From NCBI GenBank assembly GCA_026874595.1, contig CM049310.1:33051558-33115557 (forward strand): 64,000 nucleotides of DNA, written 5' to 3'. How positions within the stretch are numbered: position 1 is the first letter of the stretch; each line of letters begins with the position of its first letter. Position numbers and translations under genes: made by a program. Origin of the DNA: Sipunculus nudus (Eukaryota > Annelida > Sipuncula > Golfingiida > Sipunculidae). The notes beneath the pieces were generated by a model. The model worked only from the letters and a program-made list of their open reading frames with translations, was not told the DNA's origin and searched no databases. Shown one piece after another: positions 13,101-26,023 of this stretch.

Positions 13101-16100
13101 TGCGTGATGGCATATGTATATGTGCATGCGGGTTTCCATTTTTTACAAAGTTGCTAATACTTGTGGGGACCGTGTATGATTAAACAAAAGTGGCCATGGG
13201 CAGAAAGGCCATGAAATGCCGATTCATATGGTGTACAGTTTATGTACCTAAACGGTGTAGTTTTGGAGATATGGTTAAACAATGATAGTAGGTACGGGGT
13301 TGCAGTGCAGCGCCCCCTAGCGGTTATTTTCCAAAAACTGAAAAATTACTTTCGAGATAATAATGTATGACGTAACATGTGTCAGTTTCAAAACGATGCC
13401 TGCATATCTGTGGCCTATAGGGCATGTCACCGTGAAATCGCGAAAATCTCATTCGACGAGAAACGGTGCGAGATTTCGCAAGATTTTTGATTGGATCACC
13501 GAGAACTCACCAAGGGCTACAAGATGCAAAAAGTTTGACCTCTCTAGCATAAAAACTGACAGAGTTAGAAGCTGAAAACTGCATATTTTGAAAATTCAAA
13601 AGTTTTACCCCAAAAATAGAGAAATCTGGCAATAGCGCACTTTGGCACCTGTGCGCAAAAATAAGCCCATGGACCCTAGTTTAAGGTGCTGTGATGGAAA
13701 TGGCCCAATGTTTAATAGTTCTGGAGGTATAGCACCAAAACAAATTTTCATGTTTTTTCATCTGCAACGCCCCCTGGCGGCCATTTCCAAAATCTGAAAA
13801 AACAATTTCGAGATATTCTTATGTTACATAAAATATCTCAGAATCAGTACGATTGCTGCAAATTTGAAAAATATCACAAAATTCCATGATTTCTCCCCAA
13901 AATTGCGTAACCATGGTAACAGCGAAAAGAGGCAATTTTGCAGTGTTGGAAGTGGCCATGCAGTGGCAAATAAAACGGGCTACAGTTTGAGTGGCTACGG
14001 TTATTTTTAACAAAGATATGAAGGATAGACAATTTGGAGGCCTATTGATGACCTTGAATTTGACCTTTGACCGATTATGACCAAAAACAATAGGCTTCTA
14101 TTCTGGACGATCACATTACATCTGTATAAGTTTAAAGGCAATTGCAGCAAAATTGTGGCCTGTAGTGCACGGACAACTTTATATGCAAACAAACAAACAA
14201 ACATACGGGACTGATCAACATACTTGTCGAAATCTCTGATTCCGGCAAGCAATAAACTATAACGCGACAGAAATGGCAAACCGGCCGGCAAAGAGGGTCC
14301 GTAGTTACTTATTTGATACAGCGAACGCTATAATTTTTGCACTCGCGCGAAAGCGTGTCTGTCATTCATACTAAAACGCGTGCATGCATGCGTGATGGCA
14401 TATGTATATGTGCATGCGGGTTTCCATTTTTTACAAAGTTGCTAATACTTGTGGGGACCGTGTATGATTAAACAAAAGTGGCCATGGGCAGAAAGGCCAT
14501 GAAATGCCGATTCATATGGTGTACAGTTTATGTACCTAAACGGTGTAGTTTTGGAGATATGGTTAAACAATGATAGTAGGTACGGGGTTGCAGTGCAGCG
14601 CCCCCTAGCGGTTATTTTCCAAAAACTGAAAAATTACTTTCGAGATAATAATGTATGACGTAACATGTGTCAGTTTCAAAACGATGCCTGCATATCTGTG
14701 GCCTATAGGGCATGTCACCGTGAAATCGCGAAAATCTCATTCGACGAGAAACGGTGCGAGATTTCGCAAGATTTTTGATTGGATCACCGAGAACTCACCA
14801 AGGGCTACAAGATGCAAAAAGTTTGACCTCTCTAGCATAAAAACTGACAGAGTTAGAAGCTGAAAACTGCATATTTTGAAAATTCAAAAGTTTTACCCCA
14901 AAAATAGAGAAATCTGGCAATAGCGCACTTTGGCACCTGTGCGCAAAAATAAGCCCATGGACCCTAGTTTAAGGTGCTGTGATGGAAATGGGTCAATGTT
15001 TAATAGTTCTGGAGGTATAGCACCAAAACAAATTTTCATGTTTTTTCATCTGCAACGCCCCCTGGCGGCCATTTCCAAAATCTGAAAAAACAATTTCGAG
15101 ATATTCTTATGTTACATAAAATATCTCAGAATCAGTACGATTGCTGCAAATTTGAAAAATATCACAAAATTCCATGATTTCTCCCCAAAATTGCGTAACC
15201 ATGGTAACAGCGAAAAGAGGCAATTTTGCAGTGTTGGAAGTGGCCATGCAGTGGCAAATAAAACGGGCTACAGTTTGAGTGGCTACGGTTATTTTTAACA
15301 AAGATATGAAGGATAGACAATTTGGAGGCCTATTGATGACCTTGAATTTGACCTTTGACCGATTATGACCAAAAACAATAGGCTTCTATTCTGGACGATC
15401 ACATTACATCTGTATAAGTTTAAAGGCAATTGCAGCAAAATTGTGGCCTGTAGTGCACGGACAACTTTATATGCAAACAAACAAACAAACATACGGGACT
15501 GATCAACATACTTGTCGAAATCTCTGATTCCGGCAAGCAATAAACTATAACGCGACAGAAATGGCAAACCGGCCGGCAAAGAGGGTCCGTAGTTACTTAT
15601 TTGATACAGCGAACGCTATAATTTTTGCACTCGCGCGAAAGCGTGTCTGTCATTCATACTAAAACGCGTGCATGCATGCGTGATGGCATATGTATATGTG
15701 CATGCGGGTTTCCATTTTTTACAAAGTTGCTAATACTTGTGGGGACCGTGTATGATTAAACAAAAGTGGCCATGGGCAGAAAGGCCATGAAATGCCGATT
15801 CATATGGTGTACAGTTTATGTACCTAAACAGTGTAGTTTTGGAGATATGGTTAAACAATGATAGTAGGTACGGGGTTGCAGTGCAGCGCCCCCTAGCGGT
15901 TATTTTCCAAAAACTGAAAAATTACTTTCGAGATAATAATGTATGACGTAACATGTGTCAGTTTCAAAACGATGCCTGCATATCTGTGGCCTATAGGGCA
16001 TGTCACCGTGAAATCGCGAAAATCTCATTCGACGAGAAACGGTGCGAGATTTCGCAAGATTTTTGATTGGATCACCGAGAACTCACCAAGGGCTACAAGA

Positions 16101-18033
16101 TGCAAAAAGTTTGACCTCTCTAGCATAAAAACTGACAGAGTTAGAAGCTGAAAACTGCATATTTTGAAAATTCAAAAGTTTTACCCCAAAAATAGAGAAA
16201 TCTGGCAATAGCGCACTTTGGCACCTGTGCGCAAAAATAAGCCCATGGACCCTAGTTTAAGGTGCTGTGATGGAAATGGCCCAATGTTTAATAGTTCTGG
16301 AGGTATAGCACCAAAACAAATTTTCATGTTTTTTCATCTGCAACGCCCCCTGGCGGCCATTTCCAAAATCTGAAAAAACAATTTCGAGATATTCTTATGT
16401 TACATAAAATATCTCAGAATCAGTACGATTGCTGCAAATTTGAAAAATATCACAAAATTCCATGATTTCTCCCCAAAATTGCGTAACCATGGTAACAGCG
16501 AAAAGAGGCAATTTTGCAGTGTTGGAAGTGGCCATGCAGTGGCAAATAAAACGGGCTACAGTTTGAGTGGCTACGGTTATTTTTAACAAAGATATGAAGG
16601 ATAGACAATTTGGAGGCCTATTGATGACCTTGAATTTGACCTTTGACCGATTATGACCAAAAACAATAGGCTTCTATTCTGGACGATCACATTACATCTG
16701 TATAAGTTTAAAGGCAATTGCAGCAAAATTGTGGCCTGTAGTGCACGGACAACTTTATATGCAAACAAACAAACAAACATACGGGACTGATCAACATACT
16801 TGTCGAAATCTCTGATTCCGGCAAGCAATAAACTATAACGCGACAGAAATGGCAAACCGGCCGGCAAAGAGGGTCCGTAGTTACTTATTTGATACAGCGA
16901 ACGCTATAATTTTTGCACTCGCGCGAAAGCGTGTCTGTCATTCATACTAAAACGCGTGCATGCATGCGTGATGGCATATGTATATGTGCATGCGGGTTTC
17001 CATTTTTTACAAAGTTGCTAATACTTGTGGGGACCGTGTATGATTAAACAAAAGTGGCCATGGGCAGAAAGGCCATGAAATGCCGATTCATATGGTGTAC
17101 AGTTTATGTACCTAAACGGTGTAGTTTTGGAGATATGGTTAAACAATGATAGTAGGTACGGGGTTGCAGTGCAGCGCCCCCTAGCGGTTATTTTCCAAAA
17201 ACTGAAAAATTACTTTCGAGATAATAATGTATGACGTAACATGTGTCAGTTTCAAAACGATGCCTGCATATCTGTGGCCTATAGGGCATGTCACCGTGAA
17301 ATCGCGAAAATCTCATTCGACGAGAAACGGTGCGAGATTTCGCAAGATTTTTGATTGGATCACCGAGAACTCACCAAGGGCTACAAGATGCAAAAAGTTT
17401 GACCTCTCTAGCATAAAAACTGACAGAGTTAGAAGCTGAAAACTGCATATTTTGAAAATTCAAAAGTTTTACCCCAAAAATAGAGAAATCTGGCAATAGC
17501 GCACTTTGGCACCTGTGCGCAAAAATAAGCCCATGGACCCTAGTTTAAGGTGCTGTGATGGAAATGGCCCAATGTTTAATAGTTCTGGAGGTATAGCACC
17601 AAAACAAATTTTCATGTTTTTTCATCTGCAACGCCCCCTGGCGGCCATTTCCAAAATCTGAAAAAACAATTTCGAGATATTCTTATGTTACATAAAATAT
17701 CTCAGAATCAGTACGATTGCTGCAAATTTGAAAAATATCACAAAATTCCATGATTTCTCCCCAAAATTGCGTAACCATGGTAACAGCGAAAAGAGGCAAT
17801 TTTGCAGTGATGGAAGTGGCCATGCAGTGGCAAATAAAACGGGCTACAGTTTGAGTGGCTACGGTTATTTTTAACAAAGATATGAAGGATAGACAATTTG
17901 GAGGCCTATTGATGACCTTGAATTTGACCTTTGACCGATTATGACCAAAAACAATAGGCTTCTATTCTGGACGATCACATTACATCTGTATAAGTTTAAA
18001 GGCAATTGCAGCAAAATTGTGGCCTGTAGTGCA

Positions 18034-18246
18034 CGGACAACTTTATATGCAAACAAACAAACAAACATACGGGACTGATCAACATACTTGTCGAAATCTC
18101 TGATTCCGGCAAGCAACAAACAGACATACGCAACTGAGCAATAGGCTTGCCGAAATCTTTGACTCCGGCAAGCAACAAACAGACAAACAGACATACGCAA
18201 CTGAGCAATATGCTTGCCGAAATCTTTGATTCCGGCAAGCAATAAA
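18034..18246. repeat. Array right edge: partial unit with hairpin minisatellite
   Basis: The fifteenth unit begins at 18034 and breaks off after about 80 bp, where a segment of roughly 60 bp is repeated in tandem (about 18052-18117, 18118-18172 and 18173-18240). Each repeat contains a run of CAAACA/CAGACA and a stem-loop whose arms are GCTTGCCG and CGGCAAGC in the last two copies. In the regular units one arm base is changed, so the stem is imperfect there. After the third copy the sequence matches the normal unit for only a few more bases (GCAATAAA) and then becomes unique DNA. Confidence 0.9.
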
Positions 18247-19644
18247 ATGTTTTGGTTGGATTTAATTACATGAATTTAAGTGCACAGATTTATAGAATTA
18301 TACATAGAATGTATCAATATTCATGGAGGCAGGGCAGGGGCAGTAATTCAGGGAATACAAACAGGATGTTATGACAGCTTTTATACATATCAAGATGCTG
18401 ATAATCTCAATTCCATGAAAATAACTTTGGTCTGCAACTGATGAGCTGAGCAATTGATAGGGAAAAAGCAATGTAGTGTATGATATCAGGTGCAAATCTG
18501 TCAGATGTGACTGTTACTCTTACCAAAGGTCAGTTTTTGAAAAGAGTACCCCACAAAAAATTCTTAACACAAAAATGGATACAGAAATTAGGATTGTAAC
18601 AATGCATTGAAGAACTGATGCATTGAATTGCAAGTCCTGTATTAAAATTTAATCAACTATTATCCTCTGAATTGATTCACTTTGATTATTATTTTATTCT
18701 CCCTAAGTCCCCTGTGAGCTCTTAAATTTGATGGAGCAGTTTGTGATGTCAAAGCTCTTTATCACGTATATATGCCCTATTTCTGCTTTTAACATTTAAT
18801 AGCTGATAGACCACTCCCCTCGCATGAAAACTTACCTGGCGGTGACAGAGGGAGAGCTGCAATTTTTTTTTATTTGCTGAAATTTATTAACATTCATTTA
18901 ATTTTTGGTAAAATTGCTTTTATTTTTTTAAGTCTTTAAATTACTTCTTAAGTAAGAATTTAATCGAGGATTGAATCTAAGGTAAAGAAACGATAAATGA
19001 ATCGATTCTAAGGGCCCTCACAGTTCACAGGCCTAACAGAAATAAAACTTGTCAATGCCTACAAACCACCTCTCAGTATGGGGGGGGGGTGTTAATTAAT
19101 GATTCAGCCACTTAAAATGATTGAAACCTGCTTTGACTTGCAGTGCTGGAGATGGTTAAAATATGAGCTGCCTGAAACCATACACATGGTTTCCTCACCC
19201 TTTAAAAGTTGTGATTTTTTTTATTTGAAAATTTCAATACTTAAAAGAAAGACATTATTTTATTTAAAATATGAAAAGTCTTGAAATTTTAGAATGTTAA
19301 AAATTTTCAAATATCTCAATTTTTCTCTCACCAGTGACATTGATTTTATTTGTTCAGGCCAGTATATTATCAAAGATAACAAAATACAGTAACTCCTGTC
19401 CTTGTAAAATATCAATCATCTCCGCATCCCCATCACCAACCCCACACACATACTTTTATTAAATGCCCAAGATCAGTAATTACACGTTAGATTTCTGTCA
19501 GTCATGTATTGGCAGCATATCAGTACAAGAACATTTGACAATACTGATACAGTGTAATATGGTTTTACTTTCTATCACAATGCATCATGGTACCAGTGAC
19601 AGGTTACAGCCCTAGTTATGTGTGCTAATTTGTGTAACTTTCAG
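18247..19644. other. Intron sequence between satellite and first STAT exon
   Basis: AT-rich DNA with a poly-T run near 18862 and a G10 tract at 19081. No exon with STAT N-terminal character (the first 50 or so residues of the family) was found here, so those exons should lie left of the window. I see no other gene. Confidence 0.6.
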
Positions 19645-19798
19645 GTCTCAGATAGATGCCCGGGACAAGCAGCAGACAGACTGTGTGATGCAGGAGTTTG
19701 TGAACTGTCTTGACAGGTTAATCGCTTCAACCAAACAGGGCGAGCATGACCACATCTTCTATCAGTGCACGTACATCAGAATGAAAGAAGACATCCTG
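19645..19798 (+). CDS. STAT: STAT transcription factor, exon a (N-terminal domain, partial)
   Basis: The exon is bounded by an acceptor (AACTTTCAG) at 19636-19644 and a donor GTTAGT at 19799. It carries one base of the preceding codon and then 51 codons, starting SQIDARDKQQTD and ending MKEDIL. Residues aligned by eye with the last third of the STAT N-terminal interaction domain: LLEGL-like leader, charged helix, then a Y-x-R-M helix. STATs are cytoplasmic factors that are tyrosine-phosphorylated by JAKs, dimerise through SH2 and enter the nucleus. The N-terminal domain mediates cooperative dimer-dimer contacts. The start codon and upstream exons are not in the window. The assignment rests on this exon together with the six downstream ones, which splice in phase with it. 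Confidence 0.85.
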
Positions 19799-22700
19799 GT
19801 TAGTTTTATTTTTTGTGTCTCCTCTAAGTGGAATTTTTTTCCACACTGTAACAAGAGGTGTCTGCCAAAATGTCAGAGTGGAAAAATTGTCATATCAAAA
19901 ACGTTCATGAAGTCTTGATGAGGAAATAAATATCTTCATAATTTTAACAACCCCCCCCCCCCCCCCTCCTAAATGTTACCAGCAGGTGCTCACTAAAATA
20001 TGACCTACCGTTAAATGTATTTGTGTACTTTATCAATTATCATATCATCACAATAGAAAGAATATTCCATTATAACTCATTTTTTAGTTAATTTTTGAAT
20101 GATGTGTGATTATCTGACCACATACAAATGTTTCCCTTGGGTTATTTGATTGACATCCAAGTCATTTGAGGTGCAGTGAATGATTGCAGTTACCTTGGAG
20201 AATGGGTTTTTGCTTTTGTTTGTTTATTCACATGTATATCCTTTTGTGTTGATGCCTCACTTCTTGCCCACAGCTCAGATCTCCAGCTCCATATAATCAT
20301 ATCATTGTAGTGGGATGGATGGCAATTAGTGTAATTTTTCATAAACTACCATAACACAGAGAGTAGGCCCTATCAGGGCAATGTAAATGATTCAAGTAAT
20401 CACAGTTTGTATCCTCTATGAATGCAAGGATAAATGTGAACAGACTAACTATAACACAACAAAGTTCATTGTGTGGCATTTGAAGACTTGAAGGTCAAGG
20501 CTGTCTGGATACAATATCTCACGATACGATACATATCACAATACTTTGCTCATGATTCAGTATGGTAAGATAGATATAAGTCGAATCAGAGTTGAGATTC
20601 CAATTTATTGCTTCTCTTTGTTTAGGTTCACCATATCATTGTGTCTGTGTGTGCTGAAATAAAGAAATAAGGTAACATCTCCTTCAGCTGGTTTGATTGT
20701 TTAGCATTTTAGCTAATTAGATGCTGACTAGCTAATTTCTTGCATCTTATTTATGATAAGTTCTTTGATAGCCAGTGGTTGAATTTAAGCATGTTCACAA
20801 GTTGTTGATGGTTTGTTATAGATAGTACTAATGTAGCAAATACTGAAATACAGTGTAAACTCTGGTATGAGACCACTCATGGGACTGGCCAAAAGTGGTC
20901 TTAATGCACAGATGGTCTTATTAGACAGGTCAGTTATAAAAATGTGAATCTTTTCAGTTCACTCAACAGGGGTCTTATTAGACAGGTGGTCTTTCAGTTT
21001 CAGACAGGTTCCACTTTGGGATTTTAGGATAATGCTGACTGAATCTGGATCATTGATGCTGGTGATAAAGTACTCCAGGACGAGATAGATATAACATGGG
21101 AGGGCTGTGGGAAATGTGTACTGTATTTGACAACAGGAGATCCATGACTCCATGAGAAAAAAAATGTTAAGCTTGATTTATTAATTACTTGATGGGTTTG
21201 ACCAGTGACAGCATGGAACATTAATTTGATTTGGAAAATATGCTCTAAATCATTTATTCAAGAGTTAAATCAGGTTTATATAATATTCATCAGATTGTTA
21301 TTGTAGTTCCTACTCAGTGCCCTGTTTTTTTATTGTGTAATATTGGTGTGCAGCTGTTTTCCAGTGTCAGTTGTTTGTGGAAATGCAACCCCAGCACTTT
21401 AAAGTAAGTTACTTAACTAAACTGGCTTGTCCCATTACAATCACCACAGGGGAAAAATATAATATGAGCATATATAAAATTATGTATGAAGGTGCTGATT
21501 TAGCTAGGTTGATAAATGCAATTTTTACTGGTTTCATGTTGAGATTACTGTTATGTTCAGGACATGAATTAATCCAGAGATAAAGTTATAAATTATCAGC
21601 CCTTAATTCAGATCCTTGCTCAGCATAAGGGGATTTGAGTTCAGTATCAGTTTACAGATACTTGCAGTTCTCTCATGTTCTTTTTAATCAAAATTTAAAC
21701 TGAAGATTACACACTATTTTGGTATGTCATGGCAAATTGAATGCAGTTGAAACATCTAGCCATTCTGGAATCAATGTCAGTGTTCATGCATAACCTACAT
21801 GGCTACCTTCTTAAAGAAAATATTATTCATCTGGTATTTATGCAGTTATTGAAATTAATTACAGAGTAACAGATTCCCTCATGATACAATATCAGTGTTT
21901 TCAAATATTTGATCACAAAATCTTTATTGATAATTGATATGCCAGCTAAATGCTCAAAGGGCCTTTAAGGACATCTTGTGATTTAGAACTCCCTCATTTT
22001 AATTCTGTTTCATAGATTCAAATATTGCATGTCCCTATTCTGTTCTATAGATTTTAATGAAAATAAAGCAAATCATGTTTCTAATAACTGTTGAAAATTT
22101 GTTAAAGATATAATGAAAGTTGTGTTAGATATAAACTGTAATGTAATAATAGTAATCAATATTAATATCATTGTCAATATAATAGTGTCAGAATTAGTCC
22201 AAAAATCTCCTAAAATTGAAAACAAAGAGTATATAGATTTTCCTCAAAAAAGAAGATATATATATATAGATAGACATAGCCAAACATTTTTTCTTGTAGT
22301 TAAGTAATTGTCCATATAAACAAGTGTTTACTAAATTTTCTCTCCACAGAAAATATTTAATGTTGATGCTTTAACACTGGGTCATGTCTCTTGTATTTAC
22401 CACAAAATGGCCTGCTTGATAGCAGCTTTGACATCCAGTTCATATCCTGTCTGCACATGAAAAAAAACAACAGCGTTCTATTCTGTGACCAGTCTCCAGG
22501 ATGTAAACAAACAAGAATAGCATTGATATTTTAAAACATGATCTGCCCATTTCTTTTATTGTGACAAACAAGCAACTGAAACATCATGTCCCATTGACAT
22601 TTATGTTCAGTTGATCCAGTTGATAGTGATTAATAATTAAGGCCGTGCATCAGCAGATAGCTGACAGTAATAAGACTCTCAGTCAATCTGTCCTGCTTAT

Positions 22701-23146
22701 TTGTACATTACCTCAAACCCCCTTTTAAGCAATTCCTCAGATTTGTTTAATGTTTTCACTTAGATTTCAGACTTGTCAGAAATTGGATACTGCCAGTGAG
22801 AAGTGTTGTTTTGCCTTTTACACACTTTATCTAAGGAACTGTCTGAGCAATTGCTGTCAATTTTTTGTTCAGAGTTTGGTATATAAAGTTAGAGAATATA
22901 TATGAATATGAGACCACCTTGGTCGCCAGACCATATAATTTTAACAGGTCTTTGATCACGGAACATTCTGAGTCAGTGGTTGCTGCAGCCGGATTTTTAG
23001 CTGAACATTTAGTGCAGTGTGACAATAAATGCATGTTTTTCCTAACAGCTAGAGCATGAATTCTTGGAAATGAATCCTGACTAATTAGTTTCCACTCAGG
23101 GTGTATGTGCACAATTAAGTTAGAGGATGTATATGCTCTATTTCTT
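19799..23146. other. STAT intron, mostly unannotated
   Basis: Intronic AT-rich DNA. It includes a C18 tract near 19951 and a 150-bp segment around 20861-21010 in which a TGGTCT/AGACAGG phrase is repeated and which resembles a decayed interspersed repeat. No coding or RNA gene is supported. Confidence 0.6.
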
Positions 23147-23290
23147 TTACCTCCAAGAGGTGGTATTATGTTTTTTGTCTTGTGTTTGTCGGGTTGTCTG
23201 TGAGCAACTCTTCTGAAAGAAGTTATGAACTGATTGTATTAAAATGGTGGAGAGTTAGGCTAAGAACAGTCCATAACAGTTTGAAGGTCA

Positions 23291-23626
23291 CCTGCTTCTG
23301 TGGCTCAGGGGGTAAAGCACAGGGCACAAAGCCAGGAGATCTTGAGTTTGAATCTCAGCCGAGGTGGTGAGACTTTTCACGTTCTCCCCACCAAGGGTCA
23401 GCGCTCTAGAGGCTTAATGGGAAGGCCGTGCCCAGCAAGCATGTTTTGGGGTTTCCTCAGTGGTATGACCAAATAATGGGGACGATTACCCACCCAGGGC
23501 TAGTAGGTGCAGTAGTCACTTGGATATAAAATTAGAGGAAGTGTGTGATACCGCCCTGTAAAGTCCAGAACCGGAATGGAATTCTGTAGATGTACATATA
23601 CGTAAAGTTAGCCTTAATAATAAAAA
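23291..23626 (+). mobile_element. tRNA-derived SINE (1)
   Basis: The head has a pol III box A (TGGCTCAGGGGGTAAAGC, from 23301) and a box B (GAGTTTGAATCTC, 23344-23356) at normal spacing. It is followed by a body of about 250 bp and an AATAATAAAAAGG tail. SINEs are transcribed by RNA polymerase III and moved by LINE enzymes. The head cannot fold into an intact tRNA, so it is not a tRNA gene. Confidence 0.75.
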
Positions 23627-23949
23627 GGAGGCCATTACCTCCAACAAAAAAATATTAAAAAAAAAACAAAAAAAAAGTAAAGGTAATCAGGATCACCATA
23701 ATATATATCATTGCCTTCATGCACATGTATGTGTTTGTTCACTACATCACTCGTGCTTATGAACAGAATCATGATATGTTTAAAGGGCATTTTTGGAATG
23801 GGCCTTACTGTATCCTCCAAAACAGAGTTTAATGGATACTATGTTTTCAGCCCACGGCCACGGCCCCATAGGTTTCCAGAGGACTCCTCCGTAACCACTT
23901 GATGGAATTTTATGATACTTGGAATTATGATTGGGTCAAATGTGAACTG

Positions 23950-25060
23950 CTGCTCCCTCATTTAGGGTTGACCTTTGACTTTTTCTCTCTGCAGAGCGTC
24001 CATCTGTGCGTCTGTTTTCACACATAAACCCCCATATCTTGGGACTCGTTTGACCAATTGGGCTGAAATTTCGCATGAATGTAGCTCTTGGATAGCTTCA
24101 TATTATAAAATAAAATGGTGCCACTATCTACAACCATTTTTCACAGATTCCTTCTGTTCCTCTGCCTTGGGTTAAAATCACTCATCTCTGTAGTGGTTGG
24201 ACTTATCCACCTGAAATTTTGCATATGTATACAATATATATATCTTGGATAGATTTCTTGTTTATATGACAGGTGGCGCCATCTAAAATCATGTTCACCC
24301 TGCAGATATCCATGCTACTATCTCAGGACTGGTTTGATATATCGGCCTGAAATTTTGCATGTGTATAGATCTTACAAAGCTATTTATCTTACACAAAACT
24401 AATGGCACCACCTGCAACTGTTTTTGCATGATATCCTGTTCGTCTAGAGTAAATATCACTCATATCTTGGCAGTGGTTTGACTTATCCACTTGAAATCCT
24501 GCATGTATATGTAATAGAATTGGAGCTTCTACTGGTAGAGATTCTGATTTTGGTTTCAACCAGCAGAGACTCCGATCATAGTTTCTACCAGTAGAAACTC
24601 TGATTCTACCAGATCGCAGTCCCTACCCTGACATATATACATCTTGGATAGGATTTTCGTTGAGTTGGCAGGAGGTGTCACCTATAAACACATCTACATG
24701 GCAAACATCCATGCTAATATCTCAGGACTGGTTTGATGTATAAGCATGAAATTTGCATGGGTATAGATCTTACATAGCTCTACAGCTTATACTAATTTGT
24801 TGGCCCAACCTACAACCATTTTAGCGTGGTGTCCATCTGTTCTTTTGCCCAGCGTAAAAATAACTCCTATCTCAGCAGTGGCTTGACTTATCCACCTGAA
24901 ATTTTGCATGTTTACATCTTGGTTAGCTTTCTTGTTCAAATGACAGGTGGCACCACCTACAGTCATGTTTATGTGGCTGACATCAGTGCTAATATGCAGC
25001 ACATCTTGCTCTATTTCCCCTTACCACTCAATCCATGCCTCACTTCTGTAACAGTCTGAT
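23950..25060. repeat. Diverged tandem repeats of about 200/400 bp
   Basis: Phrases such as GACTTATCCACCTGAAAT recur near 24207, 24480 and 24884. TCTCAGGACTGGTTTGAT recurs near 24321 and 24719, giving a higher-order spacing of about 400 bp. A local patch at 24530-24610 repeats CTACTGGTAGA-type palindromes. Units are diverged, unlike the satellite at the left. Confidence 0.7.
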
Positions 25061-25099
25061 TTCAGTGGTAAGTGTATTTGCATGTCAACTACCTGTATT

Positions 25100-25727
25100 C
25101 TATAGTCTGTTCCAGCACCACTGTCCACCTGTTTTTTTGTGATTATTTTTTTGATAATCAAAGAACGTCCAAACTTTTTGATCTTAGGGCAGAAAGAGGA
25201 AAAAGCGTAATTAACTGTTATGGAAATAATAGCGTACCTTATGTCATTTTCCTGTAAACAATTTAAAAGCATTTTATGAGTAACAAGTCTATTCTGTAGC
25301 GACATCGTGCCACTAATCTGTGAAATAGGCATATCAGGGATTAGTAATGACGTCATAATAGACGTGACGTACTAAAGAGGCGCCCATATTCATGGGACCA
25401 ATAATCAAGAGCTCCCGACCCCTGTTTACAGCGAGACTTGTATTCTCCGTGTGCACGCGCTTCACTGTTACATCACATTACTTTATATCCATATCCAAGG
25501 AGGATAAACAATGGCCACTTATTAGGGACGCCATGAACCTCGGATATATATGAGATATGTCAGCCAGGCCGTAAAGTGAATAATATTTATATTTTGAGTA
25601 GGTAAGGTACCAAAAATTACGCTTTTGCCTCTTCATGCCATTGGTGCAAATATTATTTTGCAAGTTTGTCTTATGTAGAGATAATCGCGAAAAAACAGGT
25701 GGATAGGGGTGCAGGAACGGACTATAG
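25100..25727. mobile_element. MITE-like element with long inverted termini
   Basis: The left end starts CTATAGTCTGTTCC and the reverse complement of the right end starts CTATAGTCCGTTCC. The match continues for about 45 bp through TCCACCTGTTTTTT and GATTAT. No transposase frame is present, so it is non-autonomous. It carries a perfect CRE palindrome TGACGTCA at 25348-25355. The transposon superfamily is not clear. Confidence 0.65.
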
Positions 25728-25903
25728 TTAGTTTTTGGTGTGGATCCCTCACATGATCCATATTCAGAAAGTTTTCAAGGAATATTCCAGATGTGCTGTC
25801 ATTTATGCATGAATGATCCTGGAAATATGGGCTTAATAAGTGAATGCAAAAAGGTCCCACAAGAGGGACCTCCCAACATTTCGGAGGCTTGCATTCCTTA
25901 GAA

Positions 25904-26023
25904 CAGAACAGAACAGAACTTTATTCAGGAAAAAGGCCTCAGGCCCAAAGTTCCAAACATTTCAATAAATATTCAATTTAAAAAGTACATAAATCCAATG
26001 GAAGGTAGCAGTCTTATATTTTC
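25904..26023 (-). mobile_element. LINE 3' tail inserted in antisense
   Basis: On the - strand the segment ends with GCCTGAATAAAGTTCTG and a GTTCT/TTCTG microsatellite, the style of CR1/L2-type LINE 3' ends. It interrupts the conserved 3' stem-loop of the family 2 element and is flanked by TAGAA on both sides, a likely target-site duplication. Confidence 0.55.

Larger units (their letters stand above)
1..18033. repeat. Macrosatellite array, 14 tandem units of 1288 bp
   Basis: Fourteen head-to-tail copies start at 1, 1290, 2578, 3866, 5154, 6442, 7730, 9018, 10306, 11594, 12882, 14170, 15458 and 16746. Unit 1 is 1289 bp because of an extra T near 170; all others are 1288 bp. Copies are almost identical: by eye I find only isolated private changes, for example at 3332, 5509, 8337, 11551, 14992-14993, 15830 and 17810. 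Unit 1 differs more, and only within its first 230 bp. The small open frames repeated in every unit (70, 64 and 94 codons) show no recognisable domain and are not called as genes. The array may continue left of the window. The high identity points to recent amplification or ongoing homogenisation; assembly collapse or expansion of copy number cannot be excluded. Confidence 0.98.

Noticed and set aside
483-18242. Repeated open frames of 70, 64 and 94 codons (and 123 and 80 codons at the array edge) in the satellite
   Set aside because: They are identical only because the DNA units are identical. No domain, signal peptide or coding bias is seen, and the edge versions simply read through the minisatellite.
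1-18246. rDNA, histone or CRISPR-type array
   Set aside because: No rRNA, tRNA or histone sequence in the unit; 1288-bp contiguous units without spacers exclude CRISPR.
19099-19284. Open frame upstream of exon a as the STAT first exon
   Set aside because: No similarity to the STAT N-terminal helices and no plausible donor in phase with exon a.
24787-25356. Overlapping frames of 71, 77 and 111 codons
   Set aside because: They fall in the diverged tandem array and the MITE, occur on both strands, and lack domains.
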